Below are positions 23,017 to 34,648 of a stretch of DNA of 64,000 nt, in pieces; positions within the stretch are counted from its first letter, which is position 1, and each line of letters starts with the position of its first letter. Position numbers and translations under genes: made by a program. The DNA lies in the NCBI GenBank assembly GCA_005765155.1, contig VCCP01000001.1, positions 868,001 to 932,000 of the forward strand, in the 5' to 3' direction. The notes below the pieces were generated by a model. It was not told where the DNA came from. It saw only the letters and a program-made list of their open reading frames with translations, and did not search any database. Origin of the DNA: Zelopaecilomyces penicillatus (taxonomy: Eukaryota > Ascomycota > Sordariomycetes > Hypocreales > Pseudodiploosporaceae).

Positions 23017-26000
23017 TTTCCCGTGTGACATATCCAAGACTCTTTGGGTTTGGGCTTCTGCTCTCTTAATTAGTTGCTGTCGTTTCTGCATGGGGCCGCG
23101 CATATTGGCGTGTGTAAAGAAGGCGATTGTACCAACAGGGAGCTGATGAAGGGGATGAAGAAGATGATTTTTAAAATATAAAAAGGCATATGGTTTCTCA
23201 ATTTCCACGGAGCGCAGGCGGGTCTGGGACGGTGATATGGAAAAATTCAGTTTGAACATGGATGAAAAAAATGATATCTTATGTGCTAACATTGCCACCG
23301 AGACAATAGCCAGTGATGTGTGTCCAACGGTTCCCTTGAAGCGCAAGAATATCTAGCAATTGTAAGAATCTTAGTAAACGTAGTAATTGTTAGGCATCAT
23401 GGCAGTTGTCAAAGGGTCCATATAGCCATGAACCTGTATTGGTAATTCCTATAGAGGCGCGAACCATGCAACATCAACAATGCAATAGTCTCGCTTCTGT
23501 AATGATCAGCTCTGGGAGCTGCTTGAAAGGAAGCTGTTTCCAAGTATGGATGTAGAGATGTGTTTAGCAATCTCATGTACAACAAAAAACAGCATTACAC
23601 GCCCAAGTCTGGATCCTTGTTTGCATATTCTTGGTCAACACGGTGAGTGTGTCCAGTATGTATGGCCCATCAATGACTTTGTGCAACATCCCGATACTAC
23701 CTGTGGTCTGGATGGAGCGTGTTGTTGGGCAGGTCAATACTCAAAATTCTCCTGGATTTCTTGCTACTAGTTTTGATTTGTTAGATATGTCAATTGCAGA
23801 CGGTACATCGTATCGCATTCAAAGTGCGTGTCATCCACGCCCTTGCTACTCTCGTCGGCGAAAGAGTCACATATGTACTCTCCTGCTATATGTTCTTGAA
23901 CCCTGCAGGCAGCCCAGACTACAGGAGCAGAGTCATGCTGCGTTTGGATGTGTTACATGGCATGCCATTGATCCTTGGCTTGCTGCCACCAGCTCGCGGC
24001 ATTGGGACAGCATGTCTGTCAGTCATAGCAAGTGGTGTCAATTGCATCCTTCAACATTGGCACTAACCAGCTTTAGACAGATTAGACGTTCTTACCTGTA
24101 CGCTGGATTGGATAGAGTACGGCTTTGAGAGATGAATGTTTCTTTTTTTCTGTGACTGCACGATAGGGCATGTCGTGTGCATGTCTGTGATCGTAATTCC
24201 GTCTCCGTTGCATTGGCTCATGCATTCGGCCAAGCCTTGCTCGCTCAAGAATTGCGAACACTCATTAGTGATGGGCAAAACCGGCCGTCATTGAATTTGG
24301 TACGTAGTAGACTTTATATAGCCGGAGTATGGTTATGCCGGATTATCACGGCTCGGATCACGGCTCTCGCTTTTCTTCCAGATCCAGTGTTGCGTGCAAA
24401 CGCAACAAAGTTTACCCAAGCTCGGCATGCATTCGGTCTCCGGACTGACTGGGGAACTTGTAGGTTGGCAAGGTCATACAACGCCAATGCAATGCCCTTT
24501 CTCTCCCCCGCCATGTTTATTTGTAGCTTTCCCCGCGTGATGCCCTGCAGGCTCCTATGAAGTCCGACCGTCTGGGGGAGGGGGCGGGATCAGACCAAAC
24601 GGTGAACAAATACCACATGCACACCTACAGGTTCAGGTCTCTCTGGTCTTCGGCTCCGAACCGTTTTGAGCGATAGTCGCCACTGTTGCAGGAAGCACGT
24701 ATAACTATGTACTCGTTCGAATAACAGACTATGTGTGATAATGATAATTATATAATACAACACCATAGGTATGCAGATGGGCACGTGCGGTTCCAACACG
24801 GAGCACAAAAAGATCCTTGTGCTGCGATGTGATGCGATGCGCCGTGTCCCCATTACCTTGCCACGAAAGCACAGAGCGGGCGTTTTTTTAAAGGCAAGAT
24901 AGCTAACTACAAGTAGCTCTTACATCGTTCGTACTTCGCATGCCGTACACTGGATTTTGGTGTTGCTGTTGCCGCTGCACAAAGTCCAAATTCACGGCCA
25001 TATCCCAATCTGACACGGGCAGGGGGGGTCAAGCTGGGGGAATGAGCTAAATCGCGGCAACTGAGAGGACGAGCGTCGAGCCGGCGGTGAGTCACTTACA
25101 CAACTTGTACTATGTGTGTAATTCCCACGTACTGTAGGTAATTATGGTGTGAATGTGTTCATTCAAAAACAGGGATCGCAACCGCCCGCTTGTTCGGCCT
25201 GAAGGGGTGGGTTACCTAGTTGGTGTGTGGGAGAAGGGGGATTTCGTTGATGTCGGAAAAGGCTTCGCGGGCTGTATGATTTGGCTTTTGCCGTTTTGGA
25301 TGCATGACGAGGCTGAGAATGGGTCCATAACTTGTATAGCCCAAGATGGAAGGTCGGCTGGTGAATGTGGGCAACGAGAGATGGGAGGGAAAAGGGTCAA
25401 TAAACGATTGACATGCATTTGCAGCATGTAGGATGCCCGTTTACCCACTACCAACATCTTGCGTTGGTTGGTAAGGCAATTTTGATACCAAGATACGTAA
25501 GTAAGTAAGAATTCTAGCTGTGGAACATTTCATCGGAGAATTCCCAGGATGGGGAAAAGCACAGTCGGGGTATTAGCAATCAACATTTGAGTGGATGTAT
25601 ACCAAGGGAGCATCAGAAGGCTAGAAAGGGAGGAGGGGATTGAACCTCATTAGTGGTGACTCACTCGCAAGGGAAGCCTTTCTCCGCATCCATCCATCTC
25701 GGTTGAAGGGTGCCAAGTGGTCCAGATGCTAATGATGTGTTTTACAGGCAGAGCACCATCCAACAAATGCAGAAGACGACAGGAGGGAAGTTCATGCAGG
25801 ATACAATTTCATAGCCCAGTGAATTATTAGTGCTGTGAGTGTGACACATTTGTACAAGTTACCTTAATTGGTGCTATCATGACACGGGCCGTCCGTTCTC
25901 TGACAAGTCCAGCTCTCTACACCTGCTAGTGACATTTGCTGACATGACGCAGTGACTCTTTGACTTGACCAGCGACTGTTATCTCAGGGTCAGCGGCGCA

Positions 26001-28347
26001 TTGTGAGGTTCCATCCCGCCCACTGCAGTTGCATCTACTGTTTGCAATGACTCTTGAAGACCACGATGTCCTCCTCCATCGATGCCTGGGGCTGGAACGT
26101 GTGCAGCACATGTAATGCATGCTGCAGGCCGGGTACGCGTTGCCGGGTAGGGGGACGGGCCTCTACATGGAGTCAATACAGCGACTATACAGCGTCTCGA
26201 CGGGTTTGTAGGTACTGGAGAGGTGGGCATTGTGAACTCCATTTTATACGGTGCTTGAACTAGGGTCACAGGCCAACAATATTTGCTTGCTTTATCCCCA
26301 CAATCAAGTAAAAAATATCTGCCATTTATCCGATGATGACAGAGCAAGAAATAGTTGGAAAAAAGGCATATTGCTGAGAGTTGGAAAAATCAAGAAGTAC
26401 CACCAGACTCTTTACCAGGGGTTTTTTTTTTTAGTGTGGAGGTTTTAGAACCAGCCAGCCGCACCGCTCGACAGCCCTCAGCGCTAGAGGGCCCCTAGAG
26501 ACAAACCGGTCCCAGCGGATCAGAGTCCTTTTGCATGGTGGCTGCATCGCGCGCTGTTGGATGGGATGGGATGGATGTCAAGGTTAGTACCTAATTCTGC
26601 TAGGCCAGCTACCTACTTTGCCTTCTCCTACTAGTACTAAAGTGATTACTTCGTACTGATGCGAGAAATACCTTGGGAAGAGAAAAAATCAAACGAGTCA
26701 CTCGTGTTTCCTTCCTCTCACTTCTCCAGTCACTAATGTAGGCCGCAGCGCCATCTACATCTTCGCCGCGTGACGATCCCGCGCCCCGACGATCTCCAAC
26801 GGGGGAGAGGGCCACTTTACTGGTGGTGCAGGGCTTTTTTTTTTTTTTTTTTTTTTGTCTCGGTTCATTTTATTCTCTCCAAGTATAACATAAAATTTCC
26901 ATAATAAATGGGCTGCTTTATCCGCCCGCCCTTCTTCATTGAGTTTTGCGTCTTCAATTTCCGATTATGCGGCCCTGGGGGAATGTTGAATGTTGAAAAC
27001 GACGGCTTACCTAATCGCCCTTCATTATCACCAAATTCCCATACGCCCCTGTTTTCGATTCCGGCTGTCGCTTCTGCTTGTCTCGAGGCCTAGCTTGATG
27101 CTGCGCAGCGCACAGAGTGCAGAGATAAGCTCGATTGTCAATATTCCGACATAGTGACCTCGAGGGGATAAACACGACGAAAAACAAAGCAAATCGCAGG
27201 TATGTCGGAAAAGTTCTTCACGCACAAAGTAGTGTCACCAGCACTTCCTCCCTGGCGCGGGCTGGCTGTTGGTACCAGCGCCATTGGTCCCCACTCCGGT
27301 CACGCAAAAGACAGGGCCCTATTGTCCCCTGCCCAGAAGGGCGAACGTCCACTATCTTCAGTGCTTGTTCGGTCTACTGGGGGTCTGCACCCAACTCCTC
27401 GCCTCCTCGCCTCCTCACTCCTGGCTCGCGTGCTCGTCTCCTAGCCGAGATCTCTCCCTGTGTCTCTTGTTGCTGTCTGTCTCTTGTTCCTGTCCTTTGA
27501 TGAGTGCCCCCATCTCCACATCCCATGTGCTGCGGCTGCGAGTGTGTCCCCCGGCGGCTCTAGTACCGATTGGTAGTGCCCACTGCCAGGCAAGGTGCTG
27601 GACGGCGAGGCCCAGGAGGTATTAGTCTGCCTGTGCTCGAGTTGCACTAGCGACTAACTGCTATTGTTTAGGTGCCTGTGCCACTACCAGGTACAGGGAC
27701 TTTGTGCAGGCACATGGCAGCTTAGTACTGCTGTACCTACAGCCTACAGCCTACAGGCGTCTCCAGGGCTGTCTGGATCTGAATTGAGGACGGGCGTCTT
27801 TAATCCTTATCCATTCCCCACCTGCACACTCCATTCTCCTCCCCGTGCTTGCTCTTCTTCCCTCTCCCTTCCCGCTCTCCTTCGTTCTTCTCCATTCTCC
27901 CCTCCCGGCTACTTTTTCCGTGTTTGTTCTCTTCTTGGAGGTTGACGCCATGTGTGTGTAGAGGAAGGTTCTTGGGAGTCAGATCGCATCGCATACATAC
28001 AGAGAGGGAGCGCCACGCCCGCTGCCCTCCTCACCTACCACCGAGCACCGAGCACCTACAGTGCAGTGCGTCACAGGACTGGTCGCTCGTGTTTTCCTGA
28101 CGCCGTCGCCCCGCCACCGCCCGGCCGGCGATTTCGGTGCGGTTTCGCCGCTGTCAACGCCATAATTAACCAGCTGGAGCAGCTCTACCCGCGTCCTTGG
28201 CGAACCTTTCGTCTACACTGCCTTTCCCAGCCGACATTGCTCTCGACCGCTGCCACACGCAGCGCTGGTGGGACATAGTTTTTTTTTTTTTGCCCTTCTC
28301 GCGTCTCACGAATATCCCCCCCAAACTACGCCAGTCAGCAGCTCAAT
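23017..28347. other. gene-poor intergenic region (5.3 kb)
   Basis: Lies between SEC61 and the ABC transporter. Open frames of up to about 165 codons occur, but none has recognisable domains, balanced composition or splice structure. A 22-T run is at 26835-26856, a GATGG repeat near 26557-26580 and a CCTACAG triplet repeat near 27740-27760. From about 27820 the plus strand is strongly CT-rich and probably forms the leader of the ABC transporter. No tRNA, 5S or transposon ends seen. Confidence 0.55.
26835..26856. repeat. poly-T tract
   Basis: Twenty-two T in a row in intergenic DNA. Confidence 0.85.
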
Positions 28348-31300
28348 ATGAGCGGCTTCGCCCAGTGCTCGTGGCCGCTGTGGCGGATCGATGACCTCAC
28401 CTTGTGTTTCCAGCATGAGTATGTCCTATCTTTCACTACTTCCTTGCCTCAAGCCTCTGTGATTGAGCTAATTGAAACTCGTTTGTAGCTACCTTTCCGT
28501 TTTGCTACCTCTCATCGTTATAGCCCTGTCCGCTTTGCGCCTCGTTTGGTCCAACCTGGGTCGCATTGCCCGAGAACGGAAGACCAATGGTTACAGTTCG
28601 CTTGCTCAAGAGCAGCAGGCCCATGATCATACCGCTCTTCCCCCGGATCCTGACACCGAAGACGACGACGATGACGATCTCGAAATCAGTGGGGGTCGCC
28701 TGGCTTTGGCCAGGACCACAACCAAGGGTTCGATTGTTCAATCTGACACACCTACCGGCCAATACCTATCCCAAGCTGTCGAAGAGCTGGCCATTGCTGG
28801 CCTGGTGGCGATCCACGCGATTGCCCTCATCAAGGACGCTCATGGTGTAGAAAGTCGGCTCGCCGCTATTGCTGGTCTTGTCACCTGGACATATACTCTA
28901 ATTCTCGCCACACTTCGACTCTTCCTCGGCTCCTCAAAATGGCGTGTTCCACACCTGTGGAATCACACGGCCACAATCTATGGAGCTAATTGGATTTTTG
29001 TGCTCGTCATTTTTCGCTCCGCCCTCATCCATCCCCGATCTCGCCTGTCACAGGTTCTCGTAATTCTCGACTTTGCGCTTGTCAGCGTGCTTTTCGGCAT
29101 GGCCATGACCACTAGAAAGGGCAACAAGACCGTTTTGCTGGAGTGGGAGGATGGCATTGAACCTTCGCGCGAGCCACTTGCTAGTCTGTTCTCTATCGCC
29201 ACGTTTGGATGGGTGGATGCCATTGTCTGGAAGGGCTGGCAGGAACCCCTGGAAATGTCGACTGTCTGGAATCTCCTTCCCAAGGATAAGGCTGCCGCAG
29301 TTATTGCCGATTACAGGCAGCTTAAAAAGACAACTGCTCTGTCGTGGCATCTCTTGAAATACTTCAAAAGCATGTTGGTCATGCAATGTTTGATGGCAGC
29401 TCTTGCGGGGCTTTTCACCTTTGCGCCCACTTTGCTGCTCAAGGCCATTCTTCAATACGTAGAGCGTCCCGACGACGCTCCGATCAATGTCCTCTGGCTC
29501 CTTGTCATTGGCATGCCGATTGTTGATACCATTCGCTCATATAGTGACGGCATGGCCCTCTGGATCGGCCGCAAGATTTGTATCCGCGTGCGCGCCATCA
29601 TTGTGGGTGACATTTACGCCAAGGCGCTGCGTCGCAAGGCCGCTGCTGGCAAGGACAAGATTTTGCTCGAGAGCAAGTCCGCGAAGAGTTCCAACAAGGA
29701 CGATGATTCGGCTAGCGAAGGAACTGCAGGCAAGATCAAGCGCGCGCTCGGTTTCAAAAAGAAGGGCAAGAAGGGTTCGGCTGCTAGTGATACCGAAGCG
29801 GCAAACAGCACTACTGGCTCTACTAAAGGCGACGAAGGGAAGGAGGGTGACGATGAGCAAGCCAATCTGGGAACTATCATCAATCTCATGTCGGTGGACA
29901 GTTTCAAAATTGCCGATATTACCGCATATCTACACTTCCTCTGTGCCTCTGCCCCTACCCAGTTGATCATATCCATTGTTCTACTGTGGCAAGTGATGGG
30001 TTTGAGTGCCATTCCCGGTGTCGTCGTCATGATCATCCTCCTCCCTATCAACTACTTCATCGGCTTGGGATTTAACTCGACTTCCAAGAACATTATGGCT
30101 GCTACTGACAAGCGTATCAATGTCACCAACGAGATTCTCCAGAACATTCGCATCATCAAATATTTCGCCTGGGAAAGGCGCTTTGGTCAGATTGTTGATG
30201 AGAAGCGACAGCTCGAGCTCAAGGCCCTTCGCTCTCGATTCGCTCTCTGGGCTGTTGCGGTTGCCATTTGGAACTCAGTGCCGGTTCTCATCACTTTCTT
30301 TTCCTTCCTTGTTTACACCATGATTGAGAAGAAGCCCTTATATCCCTCTATTGCCTTTACCGCCATCTCCCTTTTCATGCTTCTCCGCGTGCCTCTTGAT
30401 TTGCTCGGTGATATGTTTGCGCACGTGCAGGAGGCTAAGGTCTCGGTTGATCGTGTGGAGGAGTTCTTGAATGAGGAAGAGACGGAGAAATACGACCAGC
30501 TTGGTACCGATAACACTGATGAAGACGGTGTCAAGCATCTTGGGTTCAAGGATACCACTCTGATCTGGGGAGGCAAAGATACTGTAGCCGACGATGGCTC
30601 CCGCGCTTTTCAACTCCTGGATCTCAACGTTGACTTCCAAATTGGCAAATTAAATATCATTGCAGGACCAACTGGTTCCGGAAAATCGTCGATGCTTATG
30701 GGTCTCCTCGGTGAGATGACAAGGGTGAAAGGCAAGATCTTTTGTCCTGGTGGTCGCAGCCGAGAGGACGTTCGCCCCGATCCGGAGACTGGACTTGCCG
30801 ATACCATCGCCTATGTTGCGCAAGCCGCCTGGCTTGTCAATGCAAACATCAAGGACAACATCCTATTCGCCGCACCGTTTGACGAGCAGAGGTACAAGGA
30901 TGTCATTATTGCCTGTGCCCTCGAGCGCGATCTTGAAATTCTGGACCACGGTGATGAGACCTTGGTTGGTGAAAAGGGCATTACACTCTCTGGCGGTCAG
31001 AAGCAGAGAATCTCGCTGGCTCGCGCTCTGTACTCCAACTCGGCTCATCTGCTTTTGGATGACTGTCTCAGCGCTGTAGACTCGCACACGGCACAGTGGA
31101 TATTTACCAACTGCGTCAAGGGTCCTATGATGCGCGGCCGAACTTGTATTCTCGTGACCCACAACATTCAGCTCTGTGTTCCTTCTTCTGACTACGTTGT
31201 AATGCTGGAGAACGGTCGAGTTGCCCTTCAGGGACCTTCGCAAGAAGTCATGGCGTCTGGCAAGCTTGGAGAAGAGGTTCAGAAGTCTCGTCCCGCATCG

Positions 31301-33532
31301 ACCAATGCTTCTCGCATTCCCTCTCGTGTTCCTTCCAGTGTCGGCGATGCCGAAACTATGGTGAACAGCAGCAACGATGCTGTTGATGGTGATGGCAACC
31401 CTAAGAAGGCTAAGCCGAAGAAGGCACCTCAGCAAGACCCTATGGACGAAGGCAAGGCAACGGGATCTGTCAAGTGGCCCGTTGTGAAGATGTATTTGAC
31501 GGCTATGGGCCCCTGGTGGTTCTGGGTTGTTACTCTCATTGTGTTCAACTCCCAGCAGCTTGCTACGGTGGCTACCAATGTATGGGTGCGTGAATGGGCC
31601 AACCAGTATATTGAAAAGGAAATCGCTGGCGTTTCTTTCAGCTCCCTCTCTTCCACATACGGAGTGTCAGCCTTCCCCAAGGCAGCATGGGCGAGCATCT
31701 CTAACCTCGGCCGTACCGTGACTGAAGCGGGATCTGACAACGGCAGCATGTACAACGTGAACAGCCAGACCATGCTTGGCACAGATGCGATGCAACAGGT
31801 CAATGTGGCGTACTATCTGACCGGGCTTGCACTCATCGGAGCAGCTGGCGCTTTTGCCGCCCTGATGCGTGATGTGTGGATCTTCTTTGGCTCACTCACA
31901 GCCTCGCGGTACATTCATGACCGGCTCATCCACTCAGTCACCCGTGCCAGGTTTAAGTTCTTCGACGTGACACCGCTCGGCCAGTTGATGAACCGATTCA
32001 GCAAAGATTTGGAGGCGGTTGATCAGGAGATTGCACCCACTGCCATTGGTGTTCTTAGTTGTGCCCTCTCTCTTGTGGTGACAGTTGCGCTGATTGCTTT
32101 CATCACGCCCGGTTTCCTTATCGCGGCCGGCTTCATCGCAGTTTTGTTCTATCTCGTCGGCATATTCTACCTCCGCGCCTCTCGCGATCTCAAGCGACTC
32201 GAATCTGTGCAGCGCAGTCCACTGTTCCAGCAGTTTGGCGAAACTCTTTCTGGTATGACAACTATCCGCGCCTACGGCGATGAGCGCCGCTTCATCAGGG
32301 ACAACCTTGCCAAGATCAACTCTCAGAGCCGTCCTTTTATCTACTTGTGGGCCTGTAACAGATGGCTCGCTTTCCGAGCCGACGCGCTGGGTAACCTGGT
32401 CTCGTTCTTTGCTGGTGTCTTTATCATTCTCAACTTGGGCAAGATTGATGCTGGTGCGGCTGGTATCTCGCTAAGCTATGCGATGAACTTTACAGAGAAC
32501 GTCTTGTGGCTTGTTCGTCAGTATGCCATGAACGAGCAGAACATGAACTCTATGGAGCGTGTCAAGGAGTATCTCGAGGTAGAGCAGGAGGCGGATGCCA
32601 TTGTGGAGGACAACCGACCACCGGAGAACTGGCCTGACAAGGGTGGAGTTGAGTTTGTCAATTACTCGACACGTTACCGGGCTGAGCTCGACCCAGTCCT
32701 CCGAGGCGTTTCGCTCAAGATTCAGCCCAGGGAGAAGGTTGGCATTGTTGGACGAACAGGTGCGGGCAAGAGCTCGCTGACATTGGCCATTTTCCGCGCG
32801 CTCGAGGCAGATTCAGGCAAGATTATCATTGACGGCATCAATATTGGAGAAATTGGTCTCCAGGATTTGCGAGAGAATATCACCATTGTGCCCCAGGACC
32901 CCACGCTGTTTATGGGCACCATCAGAACCAACCTGGACCCGTTCGATCAGTACACTGACGAGCAAGTGTTTGAGGCGCTGAGGCGGGTACAGTTAATAGG
33001 CCCCGATGAGCCTTCGACTGTGCCACCGACACCGACAATACAGATTTCGGTTAGTGAGCCCGTTGCAGGCGGCTCTTCCAGCTCTCAAGCTCCGTCGTTT
33101 ACGACGACGAACAAGAACATCTTCCTGGACCTGTCCTCACCAGTGACAGAATCGGGATCCAATCTTTCGCAGGGCCAGCGACAACTACTGTGCCTCGCGC
33201 GAGCGATGCTCAAGAAGCCGACAGTGCTAGTGATGGACGAGGCCACGGCATCGATCGATTACGCAACTGATTCCAAAATTCAGGAGACAATCCGCGAGCT
33301 GACGGGCACGGTGATTACCATTGCCCACAGACTGCAGACGATTGTAGACTACGACAAGGTGCTAGTGCTGGATAAGGGTGAGGTTGTCGAGTATGCTCAT
33401 CCATGGGAGTTGATTGGCAAAGAAGACGGCGTATTCCGAAGCATGTGCGAGACGAGCGGAGACATGGATACGCTGCTCAAGGCGGCGAAGAAGAAGTGGG
33501 ATGACGGACTGTTATTGGATGTTGAGCCTTGA
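28348..33532 (+). CDS. ABCC-subfamily full ABC transporter (MRP / Ybt1-like)
   Basis: Two exons (28348..28418, 28489..33532) give 1704 residues; the GTATGT intron splits an Asp codon (GA|C) in FQHDYLSVLLP. The order is a TMD0-like N-terminus (hydrophobic at about 24-45 and 115-225), TMD1, NBD1, TMD2, NBD2. NBD1 has Walker A GPTGSGKS (750-757), signature LSGGQKQR (857-864) and Walker B LLLDD (878-882). NBD2 has Walker A GRTGAGKS (1445-1452), signature LSQGQRQ (1583-1589) and Walker B VLVMDE (1603-1608). Asp in place of the catalytic Glu in NBD1 and Glu in NBD2 is the usual ABCC asymmetry. A charged insert of about 90 residues inside TMD1 (from about residue 410) and an acidic run near residue 80 resemble the yeast Ybt1/Vmr1 branch. 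It likely exports conjugates at the vacuole or plasma membrane; the substrate is unknown. Confidence 0.93.
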
Positions 33533-33657
33533 AGGAGGGTGATTGATGGAATAGAAGTAATGGAGAGAAGAAGAATTATGAAGAAGAACCAAGATAAAGA
33601 AGAATAAGAAGGAGAGAGATAAAAAAGAAGCAGGAAAAAAGACGGAGAATTACAGGA
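33533..33657 (+). repeat. polypurine tract after the ABC transporter stop
   Basis: About 125 bases directly after the stop codon consist almost wholly of A and G in GAAGAA/AGGAGA-like words, with few pyrimidines. It would lie in the 3' untranslated region and could form a triplex or bind purine-recognising proteins; this is inference. Confidence 0.7.
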
Positions 33658-34503
33658 CGTGTTGTATAACGAAAGAGCTATTCCAAGGAGGAAAATATTT
33701 GTTTACTGGTTTGCAGTCAGTTGCTTGTCAGCTTTTTCTGTGTTGATCGTGATGACTATATACTCCATGATACTGTGTGATTATCATTGCATCTCAAATC
33801 GTTTTTCGTTGCGTTTGCATTCTGTCTTGGGACAGCGCTGAATTTGATATGTCATACGTGTAGATAGTAAAGCTCTATATGACCATTGTAGGTGTCATCT
33901 GTAGTCATAAAGACTCCATGAACTATCTGCCCATCCACCCACACACACTCTCCACTCACCTCGGTGTTGTCCCGCTATGAGTCTTGATGAACATTTCATA
34001 TACGGGGAAAATGGGGGATTAGAATTATGATGCCGCTACAGAAAAGCAGTTGACCAACCGCTACTGTTTTATAATTAGATCGTGTTCTTTCTCGTTTTCC
34101 ACTACGGAGTAGAGCTATTACGAAAGGGGAGTACTAGGGTTGTTTCTCTCTCTTTTTTTTCGATGGTTTTTTCAGCCGCAGGGGGGACAAGAAAGAAGTG
34201 GACAGACAGGGGTATTTTTTGTTTCGGATTTTGAACTGGGCTTGGGGCTGGACTGGGGCTAGTAGTGGTGCCAAGACTGGTGTGGTCAACTGACTCGTAG
34301 GGGGATGAAAAAAATATTGACGGAAGGGGATATATGGAGCATGTGTTTGGAATCTTTGGACAGGAATAAAACGTGAGAGGCGAGGGACGGAGTGAGCTGG
34401 CTTCAGTGTAAGTATTTTGATAACTAGTCTAATGATATGTCTTTTACTATACCGGGGGTACGCTACTAGATCAAATATACTAGAAGTGGAACGTGGTTAC
34501 AAG
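33658..34503. other. intergenic, ABC transporter 3' flank
   Basis: AT-rich and G-rich simple stretches with no supported gene. It runs up to the relic of an ABC transporter C-terminus. Confidence 0.5.
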
Positions 34504-34640
34504 ATATTGGATCAGGTTGCATTGTCTAGTCCCGTCACAAGAAGAAGGTATAGAGTAGATAGATGGACGGATACAATACACCTACCTATGACTTGGACAC
34601 ACTGCTCAAGACAGCAAAGAGGATGTGGAATGAGATTTGA
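34504..34640 (+). pseudogene. relic of an ABC transporter C-terminal end
   Basis: Two pieces resemble the end of the upstream ABC transporter. Bases 34504-34539 read ILDQVALSSPVT, like IFLDLSSPVTE of NBD2 (33119-33151). In another frame, 34590-34640 reads DLDTLLKTAKRMWNEI and then a stop, like DMDTLLKAAKKKWDDG at the end of the intact gene (33462-33509); 35 of 45 bases agree. Everything between them (signature, Walker B, H-loop) is missing and the frame is shifted. It is a deleted, decayed duplicate of this gene or of a close paralogue. Confidence 0.65.
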
Positions 34641-34648
34641 TGCTTTAT

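Noticed and set aside
24177..24560. 127-codon plus-strand frame
   Set aside because: No domain, leader or splice structure; length is compatible with chance in a 5 kb gap.
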